Below are positions 47,945-57,159 of a stretch of DNA of 64,000 nucleotides, in pieces. The DNA is from Vicinamibacteraceae bacterium (lineage in GTDB: Bacteria; Acidobacteriota; Thermoanaerobaculia; Multivoradales; Multivoraceae), in NCBI GenBank assembly GCA_012270995.1, contig JAAXHG010000188.1, forward strand, positions 1-64,000, read 5' to 3'. The first letter of the stretch is position 1; each line of letters opens with the position of its first letter. A model generated the notes under the pieces. It was not told the origin of the DNA, did not search any database, and saw only the letters and a program-made list of their open reading frames with translations. The translations under genes and the position numbers were made by a program.

Positions 47945-50900
47945 TCACTGGTCCGAAGCGTCCGGCGGAGCCGGCTGCAGCTGGACGACCAGACCCGTCT
48001 GGCGTTGTCCGGGAGCGATGGTGAGCGGCAGCAGAGCGCTCGCGTAGCCCTCGCGGGTGACCCGCAGTCGCTCGACGTTCGGGCCGAGCTTGAGTTCGAA
48101 CCTGCCTTGCGCGACGGTGAACGTGGAGCCAGCGACTCGGACGGCGGAGGTGTTCTCCTCTCTCGCCAGGGCGGCGATCTGGGAAGCCTCGCCGGCCATG
48201 AGTGAAGCGCCGGCGAGCGGCTTCCCGGTGATGGCGTCAACGACGACGCCGATGACCGCCGCCGGGGGCTGGACATCGATGCGAAGGCCCGCGACGTCCG
48301 TTTGCAGGTCGATCGACCGGTGCTCCGTGCTCCCGGTGGGTTGCTGGATCGTCAACTCGTAGGAGCCGGGTTCCAGGCCTTCCACTTCGAACTGCCCAAG
48401 GTGGTCGATTTGGGTCCACCGAAGGTCCTCGGTTCCAGCGGGCATGGTGCCCAGGAAGGTGCCGCCCACCGGTTGGCCGTCCACCAGGACCTGTCCGCTC
48501 AAGCGGAGGCCGCGTTCGAACGCGAGCTCGACGAACGCGTCCGCGCCCCCGCGCGGAATCGTCACGGAACGCTCCACTGGGCGCGACTCGAAGCCGCGGC
48601 CTTGCCTCGCCACGACCTGCCACTCGCCGGCAGCCATGCCCTCGAAGGCGAAGTTCCCCTCGGGATCCGGCGCCGCGACCTCCCAGTCGGCGTTTCGCGT
48701 GGCGCTGATCTCGACACTGGACAGGTCGGAGACATCCAATCCGGTCACGACGCCGACGATCGAAGCGCCGGCTTCCAGCACGATGTCGACACCGTCCACG
48801 GACTGGCCCTCGATCTCGATCGACTGGCTGGGACCGTCGCTTGCGAAGCCGGGCGCGCTGGCGACAAGGAGATACTTGCCGGGCTCCAGGCCGGTGAGCT
48901 GGAACCGCCCGCCCTGGTCGGAGACCGTCTTGACCGGCTGACTGACGTAGCGGCGGAAGGTGGCGGGGACGTTCAGCGAGTCCTCCGCGTGGGCCTCCAC
49001 AGTCGCCAGGCCCAGCGGAGTTCCGTCTCCCGACCGGACGGCGCCGCCGGCGCCTAGTTGAACCACGAGCTCGTTGTTGCCGGGCTGGAGGACCATCCGC
49101 GTCGATTCGTCCTGATACAGGTCGTGCTCGACGGACACCTCCACGTCGCCGGGTACGACCCCGATCTGCACTTGGCCGCTGGCGTCGGTTGTGCCGTACC
49201 CCATGGACCGGATGGCGCCCTCCTCTGCGACCCGAATCCATGCACCCGAGACTGGTTCGCCCAACGGCGTGGACGCGATCACTCCCAGTCGATCCTGGGT
49301 TCGCAACTGGAGGCCGATCTCGCGCTCGGTTCCAGGTTGCAGTTCGATGCCGTCGAGGGTGGCCTTTGCCAGGCCCAGCCGGGCCTCGAGCGACCAGATA
49401 CCTCGGTCGACGTGCTCGAAGCGGAAGCGTCCATCGCCGTCGGTTCTCTTGAGAAAGTCCTGCGCTGACCATGCGCGGTTGCGCATCTGGGTTCGGAAGT
49501 CGTGTTCCAACATCACCTGGACTCCGGCAGTGGGCCGTCCATCGGTGTCGAGGACCCGGCCGGTCACCGGCGCTCCGGTCTTCAACTCGATCAGGATGGG
49601 TTCTTCGAGTCCCGGTCGCACACCCGGCAGCGAGAGCGGGGTGTATCCGTCGGCGCGGGCCGTGAGGTCTACGAGTTCGTGTGGAAGGCCGGTAAGTACG
49701 AAAGCGCCATCGGTGTCCGAGGTCGCGGTGCGCTCCTGGTCCCGGTCCATCGAGAGCGGGACCCGGGCGCGAATCTCGGCACCAGCCGCCGGCTGGCCTT
49801 GCGGGTTCGTGACCAGCCCTTTGATTCGTGCGCCCGCCACGAGTGTGAAGACGCCCAGATCGATGTCCCCTTCGCCGGCCGGCACTTCGGTCCTGGGGGC
49901 CCCGGACCTCACGTACTCGGTGTGCGACACAAGAACTTCGTACTCGCCCGCAGCGACTGCCGCGAAGCTGAACGCTCCCTGTTCGTCAGTCGCGGTGGGT
50001 TCGGTCGCGTCGAGGCGCTCACGGAAGAACCGCCGCTCCTGGTCCAGAGCCCACCGGAGTTTGACTTCCGCGCCGGCGACCGGATTGCCTTCGGTGTCGG
50101 TCACGCTTCCTCGGGCCTGGCGCCCCCTGGTCAGCATGATGCGAAAGGGCTGCGCCGCGGCGCCGGCTTCGATCGGCGGTAGTTCGACGACCGTGCTGGA
50201 GTACCCCTCCGCCCGGGCGGTAAGGCGGTATGCGTTGTCGTATGCGAGATCCGGCAGCCGGAAGGAACCGTCCTCGGCCGATGTCGCTCGTTGTGGACGT
50301 GGCGTTCCGGAGGACGAGGTCAGCCGCTCGTCGCGCGTTTCGGCCCAGATGTTCGCGCCGGCAACGGGTCGATCGTGAGCGTCGGTGACCAGGCCGGCAA
50401 TGGAAGCCGCCGGTGTCAGTGCGACCGTCACTTCGGCTGGGCCGGCTGCTTCGGGTATCTCGCTGTTGACCCGGGCGGTCACGTAGCCCGCCGCGTTCAC
50501 CGAGAAGCGCGTTGCATCACGCCTTGGCCGGGTCGTCAGGTCGAAGACGCCGTTCGGGCCGGTAAGGGCGTTGTCTCCGGGAGACGCTCCGACCCAGACG
50601 GCCGCGCCCTGGATCGGCAACTTGGACACGGCATCGACGACGCGACCGGGAATCCGTAGCGGTTCCTCGAGCCGGACGTCGATGACGGAGGGATCCGTGT
50701 CGGACTCGGCGGTGACCCGCGCCTGCGGCGTACTGCTGGCGAAGGCGTGGTCAGCACGTTCGAACTCGTACTGGCCCGAAGTGTCGGCAAGGCGCGGAAC
50801 GAACGCTGTACCGGAATCGTCGGTTACCGCCAGTGGCACACGGGTTTGGCCCGTCGCACGGATCAGAACGCGGGGAGCCGGTTCCCCGTCCGGACCGCGG

Positions 50901-51658
50901 ACCCGGAAGCGGATTCCCGCCGCCGGTGCGAGACGGAGGGCGATTCTCCCTGACTGTGTTGTGGCGGTAGTGACGAGGAACCCGGGCGCGGAGACGACGA
51001 CGCTCGCCTCCGTGGTTGGCATCAGGAACCGGACGATGCCCGTCGTACCGGTTCGTGCGGCCGCGCGATGGAACCAGGGGTAGAGGCGCTCCGGCTGTTC
51101 GTGCGCGGGCACACGAGTCCAGCGGTCGGACCTCGCCGCCGTGGCAACGGCGATGACGCGGGCTCCTTCCACGGGTTGAGAGTTGGCGTCCAGCACCTGG
51201 ACCGCGATGTCGTGGCGGTCGGCCAGCTCATTGGGTTCCAGGGTCCGCGACACCTTGAGCGGCGCCAGGTTCCAATAGACCCTGGGGAGCACGGCGCCGG
51301 ACCGGTCGGTGGGCACCGGTGGCCGGATCTCGAGAACGTAGGGTCCGGGGAGTGGGGTCGAAACCGAAAAGCCGCCGTCCGGCTCGGAGTGCATGCGGTC
51401 CACGGCCTGCGGCAGCGCGTCCGGCTGGCCCAGGAGATCGAGGCCGATCTCATAGGCACTCGGGTAGGGACGGAGCGTGACCTCGACACCGGGGGTTGAG
51501 ATGCCGCGTTCGTCGACGAGCGTGCCGGCAAGGGTGAGAGACGGCTCGGCCGGCCGAGCGTGGACTCCGCTCGCGGCGAGCCCGGTCAGGCTGGGCAGGC
51601 CGACGCACAGCAGCAGTAGGAGCCGGCGGGTCCTGGATGTGTGTTGATGGCGGTTCAT
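47945..51658 (-). CDS. Giant exported CarboxypepD_reg repeat protein, copy 3
   Basis: 1237 residues from ATG 51658 with an Arg-rich signal peptide (RTRRLLLLLCVGLPSLTGLA). It aligns end to end with copy 1: GTLVDERGISTPGVEVTLRP near the start, RLYPWFHRAAARTGTTGI (copy 1 has RIYPRFWRAAARTDASGV), then many repeats such as GLVTDAHDRPVAGANIWAE, GSVTDTEGNPVAGAEVKLR and GRVLDTDGRPTAGVQVMLE. No catalytic motif is visible. Secretion or outer-surface location is likely from the signal and repeat type; this is inference. The truncated paralogue upstream overlaps its start region. Confidence 0.75.
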   Translation of the reverse strand: MNRHQHTSRTRRLLLLLCVGLPSLTGLAASGVHARPAEPSLTLAGTLVDERGISTPGVEVTLRPYPSAYEIGLDLLGQPDALPQAVDRMHSEPDGGFSVSTPLPGPYVLEIRPPVPTDRSGAVLPRVYWNLAPLKVSRTLEPNELADRHDIAVQVLDANSQPVEGARVIAVATAARSDRWTRVPAHEQPERLYPWFHRAAARTGTTGIVRFLMPTTEASVVVSAPGFLVTTATTQSGRIALRLAPAAGIRFRVRGPDGEPAPRVLIRATGQTRVPLAVTDDSGTAFVPRLADTSGQYEFERADHAFASSTPQARVTAESDTDPSVIDVRLEEPLRIPGRVVDAVSKLPIQGAAVWVGASPGDNALTGPNGVFDLTTRPRRDATRFSVNAAGYVTARVNSEIPEAAGPAEVTVALTPAASIAGLVTDAHDRPVAGANIWAETRDERLTSSSGTPRPQRATSAEDGSFRLPDLAYDNAYRLTARAEGYSSTVVELPPIEAGAAAQPFRIMLTRGRQARGSVTDTEGNPVAGAEVKLRWALDQERRFFRERLDATEPTATDEQGAFSFAAVAAGEYEVLVSHTEYVRSGAPRTEVPAGEGDIDLGVFTLVAGARIKGLVTNPQGQPAAGAEIRARVPLSMDRDQERTATSDTDGAFVLTGLPHELVDLTARADGYTPLSLPGVRPGLEEPILIELKTGAPVTGRVLDTDGRPTAGVQVMLEHDFRTQMRNRAWSAQDFLKRTDGDGRFRFEHVDRGIWSLEARLGLAKATLDGIELQPGTEREIGLQLRTQDRLGVIASTPLGEPVSGAWIRVAEEGAIRSMGYGTTDASGQVQIGVVPGDVEVSVEHDLYQDESTRMVLQPGNNELVVQLGAGGAVRSGDGTPLGLATVEAHAEDSLNVPATFRRYVSQPVKTVSDQGGRFQLTGLEPGKYLLVASAPGFASDGPSQSIEIEGQSVDGVDIVLEAGASIVGVVTGLDVSDLSSVEISATRNADWEVAAPDPEGNFAFEGMAAGEWQVVARQGRGFESRPVERSVTIPRGGADAFVELAFERGLRLSGQVLVDGQPVGGTFLGTMPAGTEDLRWTQIDHLGQFEVEGLEPGSYELTIQQPTGSTEHRSIDLQTDVAGLRIDVQPPAAVIGVVVDAITGKPLAGASLMAGEASQIAALAREENTSAVRVAGSTFTVAQGRFELKLGPNVERLRVTREGYASALLPLTIAPGQRQTGLVVQLQPAPPDASDQ

Positions 51659-51947
51659 TGATGTCGGTTGCTTCGCCTTCCAAGGCGGTGTACCCGCCAG
51701 GGGGCCGGCCAATGACCGCTTCGCCGTTGGCGTCGGTCACAACGAGAGGTGTGTCGGCGCCGGCGAAGGCGCTCGGATGCGGTCGCAGAACGATCTCGAT
51801 GTCGGCAGCGGGAGCACCGGGTCGGTCGATGAGTGTACCGCTGACGGTGGGCTGGGCTTGAAGCGCGCCGGTGATCAGTCCGGCGAAGCCGAGACACAGC
51901 AGTGTTCGGGGCGTACCTGACCGCAACGCGTGCTTGAACCCGGTCAT
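51450..51947 (-). pseudogene. Internally deleted fourth CarboxypepD_reg paralogue
   Basis: ATG 51947 starts a signal peptide and GTLIDRPGAPAADIEIVLRP, the same N-terminus as copies 1 and 3. After HPSAFAGAD the sequence jumps to TPLVVTDANGEAVIG, which in copy 1 lies about 240 residues further on (VPLALTDERGEATVG). So most of the first repeats are missing. The homologous part ends at about 51660. The rest of the 165-residue frame overlaps the start of copy 3 in another frame and has no meaning. It may still yield a short exported peptide. Confidence 0.5.
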
Positions 51948-51955
51948 TCGGCCCG

Positions 51956-52263
51956 GTCACGGTTTCGATACTTCTGCTTCTGCTAACCGGCTGCGGCTAC
52001 TGCTTGCCGTTTGTACCGATCGGAGATGCCGGCTGCGTCAGGGCCGGCGAGGGGGCCGAGTCGCGGCACCGCGGGACGCGGCTGACCTTGAAGATCGCCC
52101 CGTTGGACCGTCACTCGGTCCAGCAGTTCGGGCTCCTGCAGGATGCGGACGGGCGGGCGAGTTACTCCTCCGGCCTTCATGTGACGAGTTGGCCGTTGCG
52201 GTCCGGGAGCGCCTTCCGGCACGCTTGGCGGAACGGATCGACTGCCGGCCAGCTGCGCGCTGA
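51956..52263 (+). other. Possible decayed lipoprotein gene
   Basis: The frame from 51956 reads VTVSILLLLLTGCGYC, a strong lipoprotein signal with lipobox LLTGC, then about 70 polar residues. But no ATG, GTG or TTG is correctly placed upstream in this frame, and a stop (TGA 51935-51937) closes it. A second frame gives a natural C-terminus (LAVAVRERLPARLAER) with a stop at 52261-52263. It may be a broken lipoprotein gene; it may also be chance. Confidence 0.25.
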
Positions 52264-52279
52264 GGCTCCGCGGCGGGAG

Positions 52280-53695
52280 TCAGCCCGCGTTCGCCGCCTC
52301 GAACGCGGCCGCGATGGCGAGCGTTATCCGATCGCTGCCGCGCGGAGACACGATCTGCAGGCCGACGGGCAGGCCCGAGGGACCGACTCCGCACGGCACC
52401 GAGATCGCCGGGCAGCCGGTGACGGTGATCGAGTAGCAGGAGGCCATCCAGTCGGTGTACCTCTTCATCGGCTGACCTTCGATCTCCGCGGGGTAGGGCT
52501 GGTCGACGTCGAACGGCAGGACCTGGACTGTCGGCAGCAGCAGGGCGTCATAGCGCTCGAAGAACTCGACAACCCGGCAGTGGAGGCGGGTGCGCTCTGC
52601 GTGGGCCTTTGCGACGTCCGGACCGGTGAGCGCGAGGCCGCGTTCGATCTCCTCGATGACGGTGTCCTTCATCTGCCGGCGGTGCTCGGGGAACAGCGGC
52701 CCCAGCTTGTCGGCGAACAGGTTGGCGCGCAGGGTGCGGAAGATGTAGCCCGCGCCGGAGAGATCAGGCGCGGCTTCCTCGACCTCGGCACCCAGGTCCC
52801 GGAACACCGGCAGGGCCGCTTCACAGACCTCGACGACCTCGCGTTCGACCGGGTAGCGGCCGAGGTTCGGGGTCCAGGCGAGGTGAAGGCCATGGAGATC
52901 GAGCGGCTCGACCGGGTGGAAGGGCGTAGGGGGCGAATGCAGCGAGATGGGATCCCTCGGATCGGGCCCGGCGATGGCCGAGAACAGAAGCGCCGCGTCG
53001 GCGACGTTTCTTCCCATCGGCCCGAGCACGGCGAGATCGTCCCAGGCCTGCTCTGGAGGCACCCGCGGCACCCGGCCTGGCGTCGGGCGGAAGCCGACGA
53101 CACCGCAGAAGCTGGCTGGGTTGCGGAGCGAGCCGCCGAGGTCGCTACCGTCGGCGATGGGCAACATGCGGCTCGCGAGCGCGGCAGCAGCGCCGCCGCT
53201 CGAACCGCCGCAGTTCCGGCTGGGGTCCCAGGGGTTGCGTGTCTTGCCGAAGACGGGGTTGAAGGTCTGCGACCCGGCGCCGAACTCGGGTGTGTTCGTC
53301 TTGCCGACGACGACGGCCCCCGCGTCGCGGATCCGTTCGACGATCAGAGCGTCGAAGTCGGGGACGTTGTCCGCGAAGATGGGCGAGCCGAAGGTGGTGC
53401 GGACGTCCTTCGTCGGCACCAGGTCCTTGATCGCGGTCGGCAGGCCGAGGAGGGGTTTCGCCGCCGCGACCTCCGGATCGCGGCGGCGCAGGTCATCGGC
53501 GGCCCGGGCCTGCTCGAACGCTTGGTCGCGGTCGAGGGTGCAGATCGCGTTGAGTTCCGGGTTGCGCCGGTCGATCCAGCCGAGGTGCGCCTCCAGAACC
53601 TCGACCGCCGAAACCTCGCCGCGTGCCAGAAGCGCGGCGAGGTCGACAGCGGTGCGGGTGCACAGGTCGGGGGCCCCGGAGGCTCTCCTCGTCAC
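52280..53695 (-). CDS. Amidase-signature hydrolase (cytoplasmic)
   Basis: 471 residues from GTG 53695, which overlaps the esterase stop (GTGA); frames extending upstream only cover the esterase gene. The triad is visible: Lys 90 in AIKDLV, cis-Ser 165 in CGGSSGGAAAALA, and nucleophile Ser 189 in SDLGGSLRNPASF. Landmarks GKTNTPEFGAGSQTFNPVFG are typical. No signal peptide. The family hydrolyses amides or, as GatA, transamidates tRNA. Lack of neighbouring gatB/gatC and weak similarity to GatA favour a catabolic amidase. Confidence 0.85.
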   Translation of the reverse strand: MTRRASGAPDLCTRTAVDLAALLARGEVSAVEVLEAHLGWIDRRNPELNAICTLDRDQAFEQARAADDLRRRDPEVAAAKPLLGLPTAIKDLVPTKDVRTTFGSPIFADNVPDFDALIVERIRDAGAVVVGKTNTPEFGAGSQTFNPVFGKTRNPWDPSRNCGGSSGGAAAALASRMLPIADGSDLGGSLRNPASFCGVVGFRPTPGRVPRVPPEQAWDDLAVLGPMGRNVADAALLFSAIAGPDPRDPISLHSPPTPFHPVEPLDLHGLHLAWTPNLGRYPVEREVVEVCEAALPVFRDLGAEVEEAAPDLSGAGYIFRTLRANLFADKLGPLFPEHRRQMKDTVIEEIERGLALTGPDVAKAHAERTRLHCRVVEFFERYDALLLPTVQVLPFDVDQPYPAEIEGQPMKRYTDWMASCYSITVTGCPAISVPCGVGPSGLPVGLQIVSPRGSDRITLAIAAAFEAANAG

Positions 53696-54663
53696 TCGGC
53701 GCCGGTGCTTGCGCCGCTTCCGCCTGTCACGTGCTCGGCGAGGAAGGCCCGGATGACCCGGAAGATCTCCTGCTGCTCGTCGGGCGTGAAGTTGCCGTGG
53801 CCCTTGCCGGGCACGGTGTGGATCCTGTTTGCGACACCTGCCTTGTCCAGCTTGGCGTGCAGGTCGAGGGCGTGCTGGTAGGGCACGATGTTGTCGACGT
53901 CGCCGTGGATGGTCAGGATCGGCGGCAGTCCGGACCGCACGTAGGTGACCGGCGACACGCGCTTGGCGAGTTCCATGCGGTCGCTGCGGGAGCCCATCCA
54001 GGCGACCGCGTAGCTCTTCGCGTTGACGCCCTCGAGCAGGTCGCCGACGTCGGTGATCCCGAACCAGTTGACGATGGCGGCGACCGGCATTTCGTACTCG
54101 TCGGCGGCGGCCCAGCCCGGACGGTCCGGGTCGCGACCGGGGCAGAGCCGGTCGAGGCCGGCGGAGGCCGGCAGCATGCCCGTGGTCAGGGACAGGTGGC
54201 CGCCGGCCGAGGCGCCGGTGACGACCAGGCGGGAGGTGTCGATGTTGTAGTCCTCCGCGTTCTCGTAGATCCAGCGCAGCGCGCAGCGGCAATCCTCCAC
54301 GGCGCCGGGTGCCAGGGCATTGCGTCCCAGGCGGTACTCCACGTTGACCACCGCCCAGCCCATCTCCATGTAGGGGAGCCCGCGCAGCACGGTGCTCTCC
54401 TTCGTACCGCCGACCCAGCCGCCGCCGTGGATGTAGATCAGGGTGGGTACCGGCCCCTCGCTGCGGGGGGTCATCACGTCGAGCTTCGACTCGTAGCCGT
54501 CCGCCGTCAGATAGGTGATGTTCGGCGCCACCCGGTACTTGCTCATGATGTCGACCGTCACGGAGTCGCTCTGGGCGAGAGCGGGAGCGGTGAAGAGCAG
54601 TACGGCGGTTGTGATGGCCGCAGCCATCGCGGCGCTGTGTGGAGTTCGGGTGAGTCGAGTCAC
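53692..54663 (-). CDS. Exported alpha/beta-hydrolase esterase
   Basis: 323 residues with a signal peptide (about 1-31, APALAQ). The family marks are the oxyanion motif IHGGGW (78-83), nucleophile elbow TGASAGGH (Ser 152), acid in HGDVDNIVP (near Asp 256) and catalytic His 288 in PGKGHGN. This matches BD-FAE / carbohydrate-ester type hydrolases acting on acetyl or small acyl esters. Export suggests activity on extracellular esters. Its stop overlaps the amidase start, so the two are coupled and may attack the same class of substrates. Confidence 0.85.
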   Translation of the reverse strand: MTRLTRTPHSAAMAAAITTAVLLFTAPALAQSDSVTVDIMSKYRVAPNITYLTADGYESKLDVMTPRSEGPVPTLIYIHGGGWVGGTKESTVLRGLPYMEMGWAVVNVEYRLGRNALAPGAVEDCRCALRWIYENAEDYNIDTSRLVVTGASAGGHLSLTTGMLPASAGLDRLCPGRDPDRPGWAAADEYEMPVAAIVNWFGITDVGDLLEGVNAKSYAVAWMGSRSDRMELAKRVSPVTYVRSGLPPILTIHGDVDNIVPYQHALDLHAKLDKAGVANRIHTVPGKGHGNFTPDEQQEIFRVIRAFLAEHVTGGSGASTGAE

Positions 54664-54717
54664 TGGAAGCCTCCCTTGTCGGACCGGGATGTGGATGGAG
54701 AACGCAGAGTGTAGCGA

Positions 54718-57159
54718 TCAGCCGACGATGCCGCGGCCGCGGTAGTCGGCGAGCTCGTCGTTCGACAAGCCGAGGAGTCCGCCAAGGATCGCGTCGGTGT
54801 GTTCACCCAGGAGAGGCGCGCGGCGCGGCGTGAGGTCGCGGCCCTCGATGCGGAAGGGTGGGCCGACGAGTTCCAGGTCGCCCCATTCGGGGTGCTCGAC
54901 GGTGACGAAGGAACCCCGGGCGCGAAGATGCGAGTCGGCGTAGAGGTCCCGGGCGTCTCGCGAGGGCGCGGCGGCGACGCCGGCGGCGCAGAGTTCCCGG
55001 GCCATCCAGTCGCGGTCCCGTTCCCGGGTCCAGGCACCGACGATCTCGTCGAGTTCGGCCTCGTTCCGCTTCCTGGCCGCGGCGGTGGCGAAGCGGTCGT
55101 CCTCCGCCAGCTCCGGCCGGCCCATCGTCGCCGCCAGACGGCCGAACTCGTCGTCGCTGTGCACTTCGATCGCGAGCCAGCGGTCGATGCCCCAGCAGCG
55201 GTAGACGCTGTGCGGCGCGGAGCTCCGGTGCGCGTTGCCGTTGCGCTCCGGAATCTCGCCGGTCATCTCGTACTCCAGGAGCACCTCGCCGAGGATCGAG
55301 CTGACGCCCTCGCACTGGGAGTAGTCGATGAACTGGCCTTGGCCGGTCTGTTGGCGGTGATGCAGGGCCGCGACGATCGAGAAGGCGAGCGTGATCGCGT
55401 TCATCAGGTCGACGTCGCCGCCGCTGTGGGTCGGATGATCGTCCGGGTAGCCGGAGATGTACGCGCCGCCGGCAACGCCCTGGTGGACCATCGCGTAGCC
55501 CAGGTACTCGGTTTCCGGGCCGCCGTGGCCGCGGCCAGACGAGGAAGCGACGATCAGCTCGGCGTTCTTCCGGCTGAGGTTCTCGTAGTCGAGGCCGAGC
55601 TTGACCATGGCGCCGGGGCGCATGTTGTCGTAGACGACGTCGCACTCGGCGGCGAGGCGGAGGGCGAGTTCGCGGCCTTCGCGCCGCGAGAGGTCGAGCG
55701 TCAGCGAGCGCTTGTTCAGGTTCATCGTGTTGAACGCCATGCCGGTGTCCGGGCCGATCTTCCGCGGCGCTTCGTGCGATCGCGGCCAGACGACGGAGCG
55801 GCGGGTCAGGTCGAGGCGTTTCGGCCCCTCGACCTTGATCACGTCGGCTCCCAGCGCCGAGAGCAGGACCCCGGCGTAGGGACCGGCCCAGACCCAGGCG
55901 AACTCGGCGACGCGGATGCCCTCGAGCGGCAGGGAAGTGGGCGACGGCGCGGCGGCCACCTCGGCGTGCGCCGAGGCGACCGAAGTTGCGGCCCCGGCGG
56001 GGGCGCCGCCGTTCAGTTCGCTCCGGATCTCCGCCGAGTGCTGGTCCAGGAGCGGCGCCGGGCGGGAGACGCGCGGCTTCGAGGCGCCCATCCGGTACGG
56101 CCAGCCGGCGTAGCGCTTCGTTCCGGTGCGGGGGTGGTCGACATCGGTGAAATAGTCGCGGGCCTCGTACTGCCGGTAACCCATGACGTCCGCGGCGTCG
56201 TGGATCGGGCCGACGGGAATGCCGAGCTGCGCGGCGCTGTGGTACAGGTCGTCGCGTTTCTGGTCGTGCGCCCAGGCATCGACCTGGGGCGCGATCTCCA
56301 TCAGGTGGTGGGAGCGGTAGGCCATGTCCTTCCACTCATCTCCCTCGCACCAGGAGGGAGAGCCCATCAGTTCGCGGAAGAGTTCGAAGTGGTGGTCGTC
56401 GAAGGCGTTCAGGATCACGTAGCCGTCGCTGGTCTCCAGACGGCCCATGGCGGGCGGACGGTCCGGCACCCGGGACCACGTGGTCTCGTGGTAGCGGGCG
56501 CTGGCCAGTAGCGGCGCCACCAGGCTGACCATCACGTCCTGGATCGACACGTCGACCCGGGCGCCAGCGGCGCCGCGGCGGCGCTCGTAGAGCAGCGCCG
56601 CGACCGCGAGCGCCGTCACCAGGCCGCCGTGGTAGCCGGCCTGTTGACCGCCCAGGGTGACCGGCGCGCGGTCGATGTTGCGTGACCGGGCGGGCATCTG
56701 GTTGACGAGGCCGCCGCCGTGGGCGAGGGTCAGCTCCCCGGCGGGAGCGGCGGCCCTTGGGCCCTCGAGGCCGTACGGTGTGACCGCGGCGACGATCAGA
56801 TCGTCCGGTGGCTCGACCGGCGGCTCGCGGTCGGCGATCAAGACGGCGGCGTCGCCGAGAAGCGCGCCGAAGGTCTCCAGGTCGCGGTCGTCGTCCAGGT
56901 CGAGGACGATGCCGCGCTTGCTCGTGTTGCAGTACAGGAACAGCGGCGAGCCTTCCGGGTCGGAGGTCTTCGCGGGGTCTGCGCTGTTCACGCGGCGAGT
57001 TCGATCGCCGGCCGGCGGCTCGACCTTGATCACGTCGGCGCCGAGGTCGGCCAGCAGCTTGCCGCAGTACGGGCCCGCGACGCCCTGGGCGAGTTCGATC
57101 ACGCGGAAGCCGGCGAACGGTCCGCTCTTGGCCGCTTCCTTCCTCTCGGAATCTGTCAT
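54718..57159 (-). CDS. Family III CoA transferase, tandem double-domain
   Basis: 813 residues from ATG 57159, which overlaps the stop of the serine hydrolase (ATGA). Two CaiB/BaiF-like domains lie in tandem. Domain 1 starts FRVIELAQGVAGPYCGKLLA, with the nucleophile Asp in VDVSIQD. Domain 2 starts IRVAEFAWVWAGPYAGVLLS, with DYSQCEG at the equivalent position. Normal enzymes are about 400-residue chains that interlock as homodimers, so this fusion probably forms the whole interlocked pair in one chain. It would transfer CoA between an acyl-CoA and a free acid. A second such fusion is at 61852. Confidence 0.85.
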   Translation of the reverse strand: MTDSERKEAAKSGPFAGFRVIELAQGVAGPYCGKLLADLGADVIKVEPPAGDRTRRVNSADPAKTSDPEGSPLFLYCNTSKRGIVLDLDDDRDLETFGALLGDAAVLIADREPPVEPPDDLIVAAVTPYGLEGPRAAAPAGELTLAHGGGLVNQMPARSRNIDRAPVTLGGQQAGYHGGLVTALAVAALLYERRRGAAGARVDVSIQDVMVSLVAPLLASARYHETTWSRVPDRPPAMGRLETSDGYVILNAFDDHHFELFRELMGSPSWCEGDEWKDMAYRSHHLMEIAPQVDAWAHDQKRDDLYHSAAQLGIPVGPIHDAADVMGYRQYEARDYFTDVDHPRTGTKRYAGWPYRMGASKPRVSRPAPLLDQHSAEIRSELNGGAPAGAATSVASAHAEVAAAPSPTSLPLEGIRVAEFAWVWAGPYAGVLLSALGADVIKVEGPKRLDLTRRSVVWPRSHEAPRKIGPDTGMAFNTMNLNKRSLTLDLSRREGRELALRLAAECDVVYDNMRPGAMVKLGLDYENLSRKNAELIVASSSGRGHGGPETEYLGYAMVHQGVAGGAYISGYPDDHPTHSGGDVDLMNAITLAFSIVAALHHRQQTGQGQFIDYSQCEGVSSILGEVLLEYEMTGEIPERNGNAHRSSAPHSVYRCWGIDRWLAIEVHSDDEFGRLAATMGRPELAEDDRFATAAARKRNEAELDEIVGAWTRERDRDWMARELCAAGVAAAPSRDARDLYADSHLRARGSFVTVEHPEWGDLELVGPPFRIEGRDLTPRRAPLLGEHTDAILGGLLGLSNDELADYRGRGIVG

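Noticed and set aside
52004..53881. A 625-codon open frame antisense to the amidase
   Set aside because: Shadow of the amidase gene, with no recognisable motif and a poor start.
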